64,000 nucleotides of DNA from Collinsella bouchesdurhonensis (GCF_900155365.1 NZ_LT699738.1:192558-256557); one strand, 5' to 3'. Positions 52,554 to 62,474 are shown, counted from the stretch's first letter. The notes: generated by a model from the letters alone, not told the origin. Program-made: numbers and translations.

Positions 52554-53213
52554 CTACTGCAAAGCGTGGCTCAAAAAATCCCTGCCAGAATCGTCGGAGA
52601 ACGCAACCACGCGATCACCTGCGCAGAGCTCCGTGCCGCCATTGGGGATAACAATATCCCCGTCACGCTCGACAGCCACAAGCACAAGGTCCTCGGGCAG
52701 CTGCAGGTCGCGCACTGCCTTCCCAACCACCGAGGAACGGGGACGCACCTCGCCCTGGACAATAGCGTGGCCGCTCTTGCCCAAGCGCATAATCGTGTAG
52801 ACGTCCTCGATATCAAGGCCTTCCTCGACGGAGCGCGTAATCAGATCGGCCTGGTCGATGGCCACATCGACGCCCATAGAGGCATCGAACATCCAGGCAT
52901 TCGCCGGGTTGTTGACGCGTGCGACCACGCGGCCAACGCCGTACTCCATCTTTGCGAGCATCGAAATCACAAGGTTAACCTCGTCGTTACCCGTAACGGC
53001 AATCACGACGTCTGAATGCAGCACACCTGCCGCCTCGAGGACATCGGGGCTCGAGCCCATGCCGCGCACGACCGTGCCCTCCGGCAGCTTTGCCTCAAGA
53101 CGCTGCACCACGGTTTTTCTCGATTCGATAACGCGCACCGTGTCGCCGCGGCTGCTCAGCAGGGAGGCGAGATACGAGCCGGTCTTGCCACCGCCGACGA
53201 TAATGATATTCAT
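52554..53213 (-). CDS. TrkA-type K+ transport regulatory protein, half-size (second copy)
   Basis: 219 residues: one RCK_N Rossmann domain (NIIIVGGGKTGSYLASLLSS, acidic end of strand 2 in VIES) and one RCK_C domain (RPRSSVVGKAVRDLQLPEDL). This is half a canonical TrkA, like KtrA or mycobacterial CeoC. AAGGAGG lies before the ATG. It is 10 nt downstream of another half-size TrkA and the P-type ATPase. A gating partner (TrkH/KtrB) is not present in the window. Confidence 0.92.
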   Translation of the reverse strand: MNIIIVGGGKTGSYLASLLSSRGDTVRVIESRKTVVQRLEAKLPEGTVVRGMGSSPDVLEAAGVLHSDVVIAVTGNDEVNLVISMLAKMEYGVGRVVARVNNPANAWMFDASMGVDVAIDQADLITRSVEEGLDIEDVYTIMRLGKSGHAIVQGEVRPRSSVVGKAVRDLQLPEDLVLVAVERDGDIVIPNGGTELCAGDRVVAFSDDSGRDFLSHALQ

Positions 53214-53223
53214 GGTTGCCTCC

Positions 53224-53877
53224 TTACTCGGCCAAGCCGAGCATGGTGCGGAACTTGCCCGCAGCGCTCGACGCAACCGCCGCATAGATGATGTCTCCGT
53301 GGTCAAGCACCGTTCCCTGCGTGGGCACGAATGTCTCGTTATCGTGCGAAACGGCAACGATGCTGATCTCGCCCACAACAGTGAGCTCGCGCACCGGGCT
53401 TCCCTCAAGAAGCGCCGGGACGTCGGCGCGCACGAGGCGCACATCGCCGGACCCAAGTTCGACAACATCGTCCAGCTCGTTGAACGTCAAAAGCTCGCAA
53501 ACGCGGCGCACGCCCCAATCGGTGGTGGAGATGCTCTGGATGCCGAGCCTACGGTAGGTTTCGGCATTGGAGATCTCGTACAGGCGGGCGATGACGCGGG
53601 GGACGCGATAGGTCTGACGCGAGATGCGCGCGACGACGATGTTCGTCTCGTCGGACGAGGTGCAGGCGATCACGGCACTGGCACGGTCGATTCCGGCGGC
53701 CTCGAGGACTGCACGGTCAAAGCCAACACCCTCTACGGTGCTGCCGCCAAACGACTCCCCCAGCGATTCAAGGCGCTCCGGGTCCTGATCGATAGCGCAG
53801 ACGCTATATCCCTGCCTGTCAAGTTTGCGGGCGAGGTTCACGCCCATGCGTCCCATGCCCACGACGATTACGTTCAT
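53224..53877 (-). CDS. TrkA-type K+ transport regulatory protein, half-size (first copy)
   Basis: 217 residues with RCK_N (NVIVVGMGRMGVNLARKL, acidic AIDQD) and RCK_C (ALLEGSPVRELTVVGEISIV) domains. It starts 2 nt before the ATPase stop region ends, so it is tightly coupled to the pump gene. The pair could form a hetero-octameric gating ring. Binding of NAD(H) or nucleotides is expected from the Rossmann motif. Confidence 0.92.
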   Translation of the reverse strand: MNVIVVGMGRMGVNLARKLDRQGYSVCAIDQDPERLESLGESFGGSTVEGVGFDRAVLEAAGIDRASAVIACTSSDETNIVVARISRQTYRVPRVIARLYEISNAETYRRLGIQSISTTDWGVRRVCELLTFNELDDVVELGSGDVRLVRADVPALLEGSPVRELTVVGEISIVAVSHDNETFVPTQGTVLDHGDIIYAAVASSAAGKFRTMLGLAE

Positions 53878-53879
53878 GG

Positions 53880-56747
53880 CTACCTCTTTTCCGGCGTCTG
53901 AGAAAGCACGACGCCATTACGGTCGATATGGTTCTTCTTGCGAACGATGGCCTTGCGGCACTCCTCAATCAACAAGATGACGGGCGGAAGCAGCACCAAG
54001 AACACGTAGTCGTTCAGCAGCAACGGACTGGTGTGGAAGACGCCCTGGAACGGTGGGAACAGCGTGATGAAAACAATGAGCACGATCTCGAACAGAATAC
54101 CCTTGTTGATCTGTTTGTTCGAGAACAGGCCCGTGGCAAAAACCGAAGCGGTCTCCGTGCGGCAGTTCCAAACCTCGCCAATCTGCGTGAAGACGATAGC
54201 AGCAAGCGCCATGGTCGTTGCACGGACATAGACCGGATCGAGGTCGGCGCCCACGCCAAACATCGCGATGCCCGGATGCCAGCCATTCATGATCTGGCAG
54301 AACATGAACGCAGCGAAGGAGAAGAGCGCGCCAAGCATGCCGTACCACAGGAAGGCCTTGCGCATGACCTTGCCCGAAAGCAAGGGCTCATTCGGGTCAC
54401 GAGGGGGCCTGCTCATAACGTCGGCCTCGGGAGGCTCGGTACCCAAACCAAGGGCGGGCAGCATATCGGTGCCCAGGTCGATGGTGAGGATCTGCATCGT
54501 CGTAAGCGGCAGAGGCACCGCTCCGCCCGAGAGCAGGTAGATCGCAGAAGGAACAGCTTCGGGAACATTGGAGTTCAAGATATAGAGCATGAACTTCCTG
54601 ATGTTGGCGTAGACTGCACGGCCCTCTTCGATGGCATGGACGATCGAGGCGAAGTTGTCGTCGGTCAAGATCATGTCCGCGGCCTCCTTGGCCACGTCCG
54701 TGCCGGTGATGCCCATGGCAACGCCGATGTCTGCCTTCTTAAGCGCAGGAGAGTCGTTCACGCCGTCTCCGGTGACAGCCACGATCTCGCCCATCTGCTG
54801 CAGGTTCTCGACAACGCGCAGCTTCTGCTCCGGCGCCATGCGAGCAAAGACTACTTCGCCCTTCAACGCCTCTTTGAGCTCCTCATCCGAGGTCTTCTCG
54901 AGCTCGACGCCCGAGAAGACGCGCGGGTGCTCGCCCTGCACGATACCAATCTTGCGGGCAATGGACACCGCGGTAAGACCGTAGTCGCCCGTGATCATCA
55001 CAACGCGGATGCCAGCGCGGCGGCACTCGGCAACGGCTGCCGCAACCTCGGGCCTTGGCGGGTCTTGCATAACGAGCAGTCCAACAAAGGTAAGACCGCA
55101 CTCGATGTTATCGGGAGTGTAATCGCTCATCGAGCGGGGAATGGAATCGTCGTCGGCGCGCAGTGGGCGATATGCCAAAGCGAGGACGCGCAAACCATTC
55201 GCTGCATAGCTATCGTTTGCAGCCATGATGCGCTCGCGCATCTCATCGCTCATGGGAGCGACCTCGCCGCGGCAGCGCACATGCTCGGAAAGACGGACAA
55301 CCTCGTTAGGGGCGCCTTTCACAAATGCGATACGGGAAGCGCCTTCAAACGGACGCTTGAGCTGATGGATGGTCGTCATGCGCTTGCGGCGGCTCTCAAA
55401 GGGAAGCTCCCTCACGCGCGGCATCTCGCGCTCGAGGTCCTCGAGCGTAAGTCCGGCTTTCTGGGCACTCACGAGCAGGCATGCCTCGGTGGGATCGCCC
55501 AAAACGGTATACCGGCCGCCCTCTTCCTCGGGAGCAACAAGACGCGCATTGGAGCACAGCGCGCCGCCTGCCACCAGCAGGCGAAGCTCGTTGTTATCGG
55601 CAGCCAGCCACTTCTCGCCGTCGCTCTCGATGTCGCCCTTGGGAGCATAGCCCACGCCAGTGACCTCGTACTCGCGCTCGCATGTCCACAGATGGTTGAC
55701 GGTCATCTCGTTTTGAGTAAGCGTGCCGGTCTTGTCGGTGCAAATAACGCTCGTAGAGCCCAAGGCCTCAACAGAGCTGAGCTTCTTCACCAAAGCGTTG
55801 CGCTTGCTCATGCGCTGCACTGCCATAGCAAGCGACAGCGTAACCGTGGGCAGCAAGCCCTCGGGAATAAAGGCAACGACCATACCCAAGGCAAAGATGA
55901 ACGAGGAGGCAAGGCCGTTGTGCACAAAGAGCACGTCAAGCAGGAAGAACACGATGCCCATGCACAGGGCAAACAGCGTAACCTGCTTGGTCAGGCGATC
56001 AAGCTGGCGCTGTAGGGGGCTCTCGGAGTCCTCCATGTTCTGCGTCAGGCTCGCGATTTTGCCAAACTCCGTCGCCATGCCGATCTTTGTGACAACAACA
56101 CGGCCGTTGCCCTCGGAAACAGAAGTTCCCGCGAACACGAGGTTGGGCGTTTCGGCAGCGGTCAGATCGGGCTCGAGCACGGCGTCGGCGGTCTTTCGCA
56201 CCGGATTGGACTCGCCGGTAAGTGTCGACTGGTCCACCTGCAGATCAGAGGCGCGCACGACACGGCCATCAGCAGAGATCTTGTCGCCTTCTGCTAGGAC
56301 CATAATGTCGCCAGGCACGAGGTCTTCCGCAAGCACCTGAGACTGTTGGCCATCGCGAATAACATTGACGTAAGACGGGAGCATCTTCTTGAGCGCTTCG
56401 GTTGCCTTGTCCGCCTGATGCTCCTGCCAAAAGCTAAAGCATCCGTTGATCAAGTTTACCAACCACACGGCAACGCACAGCTCGGGCATACCTGCCACCA
56501 GGGCGATGATGCCTGCCGCCCACAGCAAAATAGCCATGAGGTGCGTGAAGTTGGAGAGAAATGCCAGGACTGGAGATTTTTTCTTGGCCGCCTGGATGAG
56601 GTTCTTGCCGTATTTGGCCTGCAGCTTCGCTGCCTGATCGCTCGTCAGGCCAGCAGCGCTGCTGTCCATGGCCGCCAGCGCATCCGCGCCGGTGAGCGAT
56701 GCGAGCTGCGAAATCTTCTCCTCATGCGATTCGGACACAGTATCCAA
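53880..56747 (-). CDS. P-type cation-transporting ATPase (type IIC-like, Na+/K+-ATPase-related)
   Basis: 955 residues from a TTG start with AAAGGAGG just upstream. The N-terminal cation ATPase domain (AAKLQAKYGKNLI), A-domain TGES (STLTGESNPV), phosphorylated Asp338 in CTDKTGTLTQNE, KGAP nucleotide motif, and GDGVNDSPALK hinge are all visible. The M4 motif IPEGLLPTVTLSLA resembles the IPEGLL(A/P)TVT of the Na+/K+ and H+/K+ pumps rather than the IPEGLPAVVT of Ca2+ pumps. It is the likely cation pump of the operon with two TrkA proteins and a KdpDE-like pair. Ion specificity is inferred. Confidence 0.9.
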   Translation of the reverse strand: MDTVSESHEEKISQLASLTGADALAAMDSSAAGLTSDQAAKLQAKYGKNLIQAAKKKSPVLAFLSNFTHLMAILLWAAGIIALVAGMPELCVAVWLVNLINGCFSFWQEHQADKATEALKKMLPSYVNVIRDGQQSQVLAEDLVPGDIMVLAEGDKISADGRVVRASDLQVDQSTLTGESNPVRKTADAVLEPDLTAAETPNLVFAGTSVSEGNGRVVVTKIGMATEFGKIASLTQNMEDSESPLQRQLDRLTKQVTLFALCMGIVFFLLDVLFVHNGLASSFIFALGMVVAFIPEGLLPTVTLSLAMAVQRMSKRNALVKKLSSVEALGSTSVICTDKTGTLTQNEMTVNHLWTCEREYEVTGVGYAPKGDIESDGEKWLAADNNELRLLVAGGALCSNARLVAPEEEGGRYTVLGDPTEACLLVSAQKAGLTLEDLEREMPRVRELPFESRRKRMTTIHQLKRPFEGASRIAFVKGAPNEVVRLSEHVRCRGEVAPMSDEMRERIMAANDSYAANGLRVLALAYRPLRADDDSIPRSMSDYTPDNIECGLTFVGLLVMQDPPRPEVAAAVAECRRAGIRVVMITGDYGLTAVSIARKIGIVQGEHPRVFSGVELEKTSDEELKEALKGEVVFARMAPEQKLRVVENLQQMGEIVAVTGDGVNDSPALKKADIGVAMGITGTDVAKEAADMILTDDNFASIVHAIEEGRAVYANIRKFMLYILNSNVPEAVPSAIYLLSGGAVPLPLTTMQILTIDLGTDMLPALGLGTEPPEADVMSRPPRDPNEPLLSGKVMRKAFLWYGMLGALFSFAAFMFCQIMNGWHPGIAMFGVGADLDPVYVRATTMALAAIVFTQIGEVWNCRTETASVFATGLFSNKQINKGILFEIVLIVFITLFPPFQGVFHTSPLLLNDYVFLVLLPPVILLIEECRKAIVRKKNHIDRNGVVLSQTPEKR

Positions 56748-56889
56748 GGGTCCTCCTTTCTTTGATTGCGCGCGTGCCCGACGGACATGCGCGGCCGGCG
56801 GCAATGCCGCCAACGCAAAGGAAGAATAGCCACCCTTGGGCCTCTTTAGAACAAGGCTGTCACCCTCGCACGATTCAACATGCGTCAGG

Positions 56890-56941
56890 CATAAAAGTGC
56901 CGTTAAACTCGGATAAAGAAGGCCTAAAGACACCAGGTAAA
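56890..56941 (-). promoter_or_regulatory. Five helically phased TTTA motifs between kdpE-like gene and ATPase
   Basis: On the minus strand TTTACC, TTTAGG, TTTATC, TTTAAC and TTTATG occur at spacings of 13, 11, 10 and 12 bp, directly after the regulator stop. A TATTCT box lies further down near 56846. They are candidate binding sites for the upstream regulator, since E. coli KdpE binds a T-rich TTTATA-type site. Confidence 0.4.
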
Positions 56942-56950
56942 CGGCTATGT

Positions 56951-57673
56951 TTAGTCTTTAGCCGCAGTGGCGCGAATCATGCGATAGCCCACACCCACAT
57001 GGGTTTGGATATAGCGGGGATGCGCCGGATCGGACTCGATCTTCTTGCGCAGCGTGCCCATAAATACGCGCAGCGACGCAAGGTCCGCCTGGTGCTCGGC
57101 ACCCCAAACCTCATTCAAGATAAAGCTGTGCGTAAGGACCCTGTCCACATTGTGGGACAGCAAGCACAGGAGCTTGTACTCGATGGGCGTCAAATGCAGT
57201 TCCTCGCCGGACAGGTATGCCACGCCCGCCGAATAGTCGATACGAAGATCTCCGTTCTCGAACGTGGAGCTCTCGCGCATGGGGGCATTCGAAAGGTAGC
57301 TCGAGCGGCGCAAGGTCGTGCGAATACGCGCCTGGAGCTCGCCTACCGAAAACGGCTTGGTGAGATAATCATCGGCCCCCGCATCGAGCGCAACGATCTT
57401 ATCGGCGTCTTCGCTTCGGGCGGACACCACGATGATCGGCATCTGGGACCACACGCGTATAGCGCGAACGACCTCGATGCCGTCAATATCGGGAAGCCCC
57501 AGGTCGAGCAAAACCACATCGGGTGCATTCGTGGCGGCCGAGGCGATGGCGCCTCGCCCTGTAGACTCGGCAAGAAGATCAAAACTTTGGGCCTCAAGCG
57601 CCGTGAGCACCAGGTTTCTAACCGTAGCGTCATCCTCGACAACAAGGATTTTTGCATGGCTCTCAATCGGCAT
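56951..57673 (-). CDS. KdpE-like OmpR-family response regulator
   Basis: 240 residues. Receiver domain with acidic pair Asp14/Asp15, phosphorylated Asp57 in VVLLDLGLPD and Lys in TKPFSV. The C-terminal winged helix follows (LTPIEYKLLCLLSHNVDRVL, VFMGTLRKKIE, GVGYRMI). It overlaps the kinase gene by 11 nt. Sequence pattern and the KdpD-like partner place it near KdpE. It is likely to control the cation pump 200 nt downstream. Confidence 0.92.
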   Translation of the reverse strand: MPIESHAKILVVEDDATVRNLVLTALEAQSFDLLAESTGRGAIASAATNAPDVVLLDLGLPDIDGIEVVRAIRVWSQMPIIVVSARSEDADKIVALDAGADDYLTKPFSVGELQARIRTTLRRSSYLSNAPMRESSTFENGDLRIDYSAGVAYLSGEELHLTPIEYKLLCLLSHNVDRVLTHSFILNEVWGAEHQADLASLRVFMGTLRKKIESDPAHPRYIQTHVGVGYRMIRATAAKD

Positions 57674-59285
57674 GGTCTATATCTCCATTCTCCATACGAT
57701 GCAAGGGCAGCGTAAACCAAAACGCGCATCCATGCGGCTCGACCGCATCGACGCCAATGCTGCCGCCATGTGCCTCCACGATCGATTTGCATAAAGCAAG
57801 CCCTAGGCCCACGCTCCTTTTCGAATCTGCCAGAGCATGACTTGCCGTGTAGAACGATTCGAACACACGGGAACGATCCCCTTCGGCAATACCGGGGCCG
57901 TTATCCTCCACACGCACAACGGCCATGTTGGCATCGGCGCGCGACATAATGCGAATACGCGAGCCCACCTGAGTATAGGCAACGGCATTGTTCAGCAGGT
58001 TCACCACAACTTGCACCATAAGACGCGCATCCACGTCGACAAGCAAAAGATCGCGGCTCGGCTCGACCTCGATGTCGTGGAACTCGGAGTCCGGGCTTAC
58101 ATGGCGCAGCGCTTCCTCGACGATATCATCGAGTAGCTCCGTTGTCGTCGAAAGGTGCACCTCACCATTCTCCAAGCGCGTGATCGCAAGCAGGTTTTCC
58201 ACCGTGGCATTGAGCCACATGGCATCGGAGCGGATATCGCGCAAAAGCCCTTCGCGCTTCTTGGCACTCAGGTCCTCGCCATCAGACAGGAGCACATCGG
58301 CATTGCCCGAAATTGCCGTAAGGGGCGTTCTCAAGTCATGCGAGATAGACCTAAGCAGATTGGCACGCAGCTGTTCATTTTTAGCCAGAACGGCAGCCTT
58401 TTCGCGCTCCTCAAGCGCCCTTGCACGGGCAAGGGCAAGCGATGCCTCTCCCGCAACGGCCTCGGCCTCGTTGCGCTCCGCGGGAAGCGGGGCTGCGCCC
58501 ATAAGGCAGATACCCATGACGCCCACGACATCGGTACCAGAGCGCAGAGGCAGGTACAGACCGGATGCCGAAGGAAAAAGCTTCGTCCCAACGCCGACGC
58601 TCTCACCGTCCTCCAAGGCCCTTCTTGCCATAGAAAGCTCGATCACCGGAGGGGTTGGAGACGCGCCGGCCGAGGAGAAGCTCCTTTGCTCCAAGAAGCC
58701 CTCCCCCTCATCGCAGTACCACACAACCGTTGCGTCAAGGAGCCTCGACAGCTGGGCGCCCGCCGCGCTTACGATCTCGCGATGCGTCTCGCAGCGACGA
58801 AAGGCCTCGTCTGCCTCCAGCATGATCTTGGTCCTACGGTACGCCGTGTGAGAAGCGTGCAGTTCTCGCCTCAGCGTCATGGCAACCGTGCTCGCAATAA
58901 GGGCGACCGCAAACATCACGGCAAAGGTAGCAGGATACGCGCGCCCCCAGGCCGTCAACGAAAAGCGCGGCGTGGTGAAAAAGTAGTTATACAGGAGCGC
59001 AGAAAGCGCCGATGCGACAAGGCAGTACGCACGCTTTACCGTAAAGAGCGATATGCAAAGAACCGCAAGCACATAGGTAACGACGATGCACGCCTCCATA
59101 TCAAAGGCAAAGAAAGCAAAACCCACCAGCGTGGCCGTCACCAAAAACAAGAATATGCAAGCAAGATCGATTGCATAGCGCTTTGGCGTGGGATCGTCGG
59201 ACCAAGCGAAAACCTTGCTTTCGAGCCAAGAAGCACCCAGACGGTCCCTCCTGCTGCTATCCAACCGCTCGCGCCGCTCCAACAC
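57663..59285 (-). CDS. KdpD-like sensor histidine kinase lacking the N-terminal KdpD/USP domains
   Basis: 540 residues from a GTG start with GGGAGG upstream. A short N-terminus leads directly to four TM helices of DUF4118 type (LACIFLFLVTATLVGFAFFA, LCISLFTVKRAYCLVASALS, YNYFFTTPRFSL). A GAF-like domain follows, then a HisKA domain with His316 in SISHDLRTPLTA, and an HATPase domain (NLLNNAVAYT, VEDNGPGIAEGD, GLGLALCKSIVEAHGG). Canonical KdpD has a large cytoplasmic N-terminal sensor and USP domain before the TM part. These are absent here. Confidence 0.9.
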   Translation of the reverse strand: MLERRERLDSSRRDRLGASWLESKVFAWSDDPTPKRYAIDLACIFLFLVTATLVGFAFFAFDMEACIVVTYVLAVLCISLFTVKRAYCLVASALSALLYNYFFTTPRFSLTAWGRAYPATFAVMFAVALIASTVAMTLRRELHASHTAYRRTKIMLEADEAFRRCETHREIVSAAGAQLSRLLDATVVWYCDEGEGFLEQRSFSSAGASPTPPVIELSMARRALEDGESVGVGTKLFPSASGLYLPLRSGTDVVGVMGICLMGAAPLPAERNEAEAVAGEASLALARARALEEREKAAVLAKNEQLRANLLRSISHDLRTPLTAISGNADVLLSDGEDLSAKKREGLLRDIRSDAMWLNATVENLLAITRLENGEVHLSTTTELLDDIVEEALRHVSPDSEFHDIEVEPSRDLLLVDVDARLMVQVVVNLLNNAVAYTQVGSRIRIMSRADANMAVVRVEDNGPGIAEGDRSRVFESFYTASHALADSKRSVGLGLALCKSIVEAHGGSIGVDAVEPHGCAFWFTLPLHRMENGDIDHAD

Positions 59286-59452
59286 CCGCGCGTCCCTCCC
59301 GTTTCATCGGTATCGTTTGCGAGTATCTTACAACCCAACGCGCAAAAGCATCGAAATGAAACAATAGACAGGCAGGGCGCAGCTCATGCAAAAAGCTGAG
59401 GCACAATCCCGCCCGCATGGCTTCTCTCAATATGAAAAAGGTCCGAGCACAT

Positions 59453-59489
59453 AAAAATGCCCGCATCCGGAAAACCCGGACGCGGGCAT
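59453..59489 (-). terminator. Terminator of the phosphoketolase gene
   Basis: ATGCCCGC.TCCGG and CCGGA.GCGGGCAT form a 13-bp stem with one mismatch. TTTTTAT follows on the minus strand. Confidence 0.88.
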
Positions 59490-59602
59490 GCATAGGGGGC
59501 TGAGTTTACGGAGCGTCGAGCAAAATCGAGAGGCAACTTAGCCTATTGCCCGAGCGCCTGGACGTCCTTCAAACAGGGATGCGCCGCCCACACGTTAACC
59601 AG

Positions 59603-62107
59603 CTACTCGTTATCGCCGGCAGTCATTTGCGTAGCCGACAGCTGGCCCTCGGTTGCCGCAGCGGCATCGGGCCACACCCAGCTAGTAAAGGCCGGATGAT
59701 CGTAGCCCTCGTCCACGGCAAACTGGAAGGCCTCCTCGCGGAAGTTCTCCCACTCCTCAATCTGCGCCGCCCACTTCTGAGCATCCACCATGCGCAGGGC
59801 GTCGGCGGCAAGCGCCCAACGGTCCATGTTGTTGAGGCGCAGCATGTCGAAGGGAGTCGTCGTGGAGCCCTTCTCCTCGTAGCCGTGCACGTGGAAGTTG
59901 TCATGGTTGGGGCGATCCCAAATCAGACGATGAATCGTGCCCGCATATGCGTGGAAGCAGAACAGGACCGGCTTATCGGTACCAAAGAACTCGGCAAAGC
60001 GCTCGTTGGAGATAGCCTGGTCGTTCTCGGCCGTGCTCTTAATCTTGAGTAGGTCGACCACGTTCACGAAGGTCGCCTTCACACCGATCTTCTTGAGCAT
60101 ATCGAGTGCCGCCAGCGCCTCGAGCGTAGGCACGTCGCCGCAAGAAGCGATAACCAAATCGGCCTCATCAAGGCTGGAAGCACTGCTTGCCCACTTCCAC
60201 TCGGCAAGGCCCTCTTCAAGCTCGGCACGGGCCTCGTCCACCGTGATGAACGTCGGCGCCGGCTGCTTGCCACAGAAGATGGCGTTCACGCAGTTCGTGG
60301 ACGTATACGCGCGCTCGGCCACGGCAAGCGCCATATTTGCATCGCACGGATAGTACGCGTTGACCACATGGGTGTCGTTTGCCTTGTTGAGCAGCAGATC
60401 CACAAAACCGGGATCCTGATGCGAGAATCCGTTGTGGTCCTGACGCCACACGTGGCTGGACAGCAGAATATTCAAGCCGGAGATGGGAGCACGCCAGGGA
60501 ATCTCGCGCACGCAGGCCTCAAGCCACTTGCAGTGCTGGTTGACCATGGAGTCGACGATATGCACAAACGACTCGTAGGAGCTCCACACGCCATGACGAC
60601 CGGTGAGGGTATAGGCCTCGAGGAAGCCCTCGCACTGATGCTCGGACAGCTGCTCGACCACGCGGCCGGTGGGCGCCAGCAGCTCATCGTTGTCGGCGTC
60701 GGCATAGTGGCCGGCATCCCACTGCTTGTGCGTCACCTTGTAAGCGTCCTGCAGGCGGTTGGATGCAGTCTCGTCCGGACCGAAGATACGGAAGTCGTCG
60801 TTGAGCTCCATGACATCGGCGGTATAGGCACCAAAGACGCGCGCCGCTTCGGTTGCGCCCCAGCCATGGCCTTTCTCCGCCACGGGAACCTCATGGGCAT
60901 GGATGTCGGGCAGCGTGAGCTCGTGGCGCACCTTGCCACCGTTTGCATTGGGGTTGGCACCGATGCGCAGGTCGCCTGTAGGCATAAAAGACGTTACCTC
61001 GGGACGAATCTGGCCCTCTGCGGTAAAGAGCTCCTCGGGCTTATACGAGCGAAGCCAGCTGCGCAGCACGCGGAAGTGCTCATGCGTATCCTTGGCAGAT
61101 GCCAGAGGCACCTGGTGCGCACGCCAGCTGCCCTCGGTCTTCTTGCCGTCGATATGCTTGGGGCACGTCCAGCCCTTGGGCGTGCGGAACACGATCATCG
61201 GGTAGACGGGACGCGTCTCGTCGCCCGCCTCGGCGCGTGCCTTGATGTCGCAGATCTTGTTAAAGACCTCTTCGAACAGATCGGCAAAACGACGATGGAT
61301 GGAGCTGTGGGGCTCGTTGTCAAAGCCGGCCACAAAGAAGTGTGGCTCGTAGCCCATGCCCTCAAAGAACTTAGTGAGCTCTTCGTCGGAGATGCGCGCC
61401 AGAATCGTGGGGTTGGCGATCTTATAGCCGTTGAGGTGCAGGATGGGCAGCACGATGCCATCGGTCTTGGGATTCACAAGCTTGTTGGACTGCCAAGAGG
61501 TCGCAAGCGGACCGGTCTCGGACTCGCCATCGCCCACCACGGCCACGGCAAGAAGGCTCGGGTTATCCATCACGGCGCCGTACGCGTGGGACAGGGTGTA
61601 GCCAAGCTCGCCGCCCTCGTGGATGGAGCCCGGAGTCTCGGGTGCAAAGTGGCTGGGAATGCCGCCGGGATAGGAGAACTGACGGAAGAACTTCTGCAGA
61701 CCGGCCTCGTCATCGGTGATGTCGGGACGAATCTCACGATAGGTGCCGTCGAGCAGGGACTGCGCGGTACCGGCCGGGCCGCCGTGACCGGGGCCCATAA
61801 GGAAGATGGCGTTTTGCTGGTGGTCGGCAATAAGGCGGTTTACATGGCCAAACAAAAAGTTCACGCCCGGAGTGGTGCCCCAGTGGCCCACCAGGCGATG
61901 CTTGACGTCGGGGCGGCCAAAGTCGCGCACCTCGCCCGTCTTCTCATCGACAAAATCCTTGCGCATCAAAGGATTAGAGCGCAGGTAGATCTGGCCGACG
62001 GAGAGATAGTTGGCGCAGCGCCAATACTTCTCCACTCCCTCGAGCTCCTCGCTGGAAACGGGCGCATCGAGCTTTTTCCACGGCGTTCCGATAACGGGCT
62101 GAGTCAT
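59603..62107 (-). CDS. xfp: Xylulose-5-phosphate/fructose-6-phosphate phosphoketolase
   Basis: 834-residue thiamine diphosphate enzyme that splits Xu5P or F6P with phosphate to acetyl-P and an aldose phosphate. The N-terminus shows [39 protein letters not shown] and GPGHGGPA. The ThDP region is [16 protein letters not shown], and late motifs are [16 protein letters not shown] and [14 protein letters not shown] lies before the ATG at 62107. This would give the cell a Bifidobacterium-like bypass. Regulation by the adjacent LacI-type protein and a long leader is likely. Confidence 0.96.
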   Translation of the reverse strand: MTQPVIGTPWKKLDAPVSSEELEGVEKYWRCANYLSVGQIYLRSNPLMRKDFVDEKTGEVRDFGRPDVKHRLVGHWGTTPGVNFLFGHVNRLIADHQQNAIFLMGPGHGGPAGTAQSLLDGTYREIRPDITDDEAGLQKFFRQFSYPGGIPSHFAPETPGSIHEGGELGYTLSHAYGAVMDNPSLLAVAVVGDGESETGPLATSWQSNKLVNPKTDGIVLPILHLNGYKIANPTILARISDEELTKFFEGMGYEPHFFVAGFDNEPHSSIHRRFADLFEEVFNKICDIKARAEAGDETRPVYPMIVFRTPKGWTCPKHIDGKKTEGSWRAHQVPLASAKDTHEHFRVLRSWLRSYKPEELFTAEGQIRPEVTSFMPTGDLRIGANPNANGGKVRHELTLPDIHAHEVPVAEKGHGWGATEAARVFGAYTADVMELNDDFRIFGPDETASNRLQDAYKVTHKQWDAGHYADADNDELLAPTGRVVEQLSEHQCEGFLEAYTLTGRHGVWSSYESFVHIVDSMVNQHCKWLEACVREIPWRAPISGLNILLSSHVWRQDHNGFSHQDPGFVDLLLNKANDTHVVNAYYPCDANMALAVAERAYTSTNCVNAIFCGKQPAPTFITVDEARAELEEGLAEWKWASSASSLDEADLVIASCGDVPTLEALAALDMLKKIGVKATFVNVVDLLKIKSTAENDQAISNERFAEFFGTDKPVLFCFHAYAGTIHRLIWDRPNHDNFHVHGYEEKGSTTTPFDMLRLNNMDRWALAADALRMVDAQKWAAQIEEWENFREEAFQFAVDEGYDHPAFTSWVWPDAAAATEGQLSATQMTAGDNE

Positions 62108-62423
62108 GTATTGCCTCCTGTATTCTCGCCGGTGGGCGCCGGCGTGTAACTCCCGATAAACGATGCGCTGCGTTCCCGCGGCCTGCCGGGCAGGGCAATC
62201 GCCGCGGGAGCGCATCTCGCACGCATCGGCGCATGCAAGGGACCGCATGCGTCAGATCTCAAGCGCTTTGATGCTGGCCTCCCTGGCGCGCACCGCTCTC
62301 TCCTACGGGGCGCCAAGGCTTAAAAAGCGTCTGAAAACACACCCCCTTTAGGGACAGGTGGGGCGTATGGGGGAACCGACGCTTATTGGCACGGCATCAG
62401 GTACAACAAGCACCTGTATCCGA
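62108..62423 (-). promoter_or_regulatory. Long structured 5' leader of phosphoketolase
   Basis: About 315 nt separate the likely transcription start from the ATG. It can form a stem AAGCGTC/GACGCTT followed by TTTTTAAG, a 9-bp stem TCCCGCGGC/GCCGCGGGA framed by GATGCGC/GCGCATC (62162-62216), and GCATGC-based hairpins (about 62221-62251). The first is terminator-like. No known riboswitch consensus is recognised. Confidence 0.45.
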
Positions 62424-62429
62424 ATTGAG

Positions 62430-62474
62430 AGTATAGGCGGTAAAACGTTTTATCGTTATGGAAAAACGTTTTAG
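62430..62474 (-). promoter_or_regulatory. xfp promoter with two LacI-type operators
   Basis: On the minus strand a -10 TATACT lies at 62430-62435. Palindromes TAAAACGTTTTA (62441-62452) and AAAAACGTTTTAG (62462-62474) have centres exactly 21 bp apart, two helical turns. AACGTT-centred palindromes are typical for LacI/CcpA-type regulators, and one lies in the promoter spacer. Confidence 0.65.
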
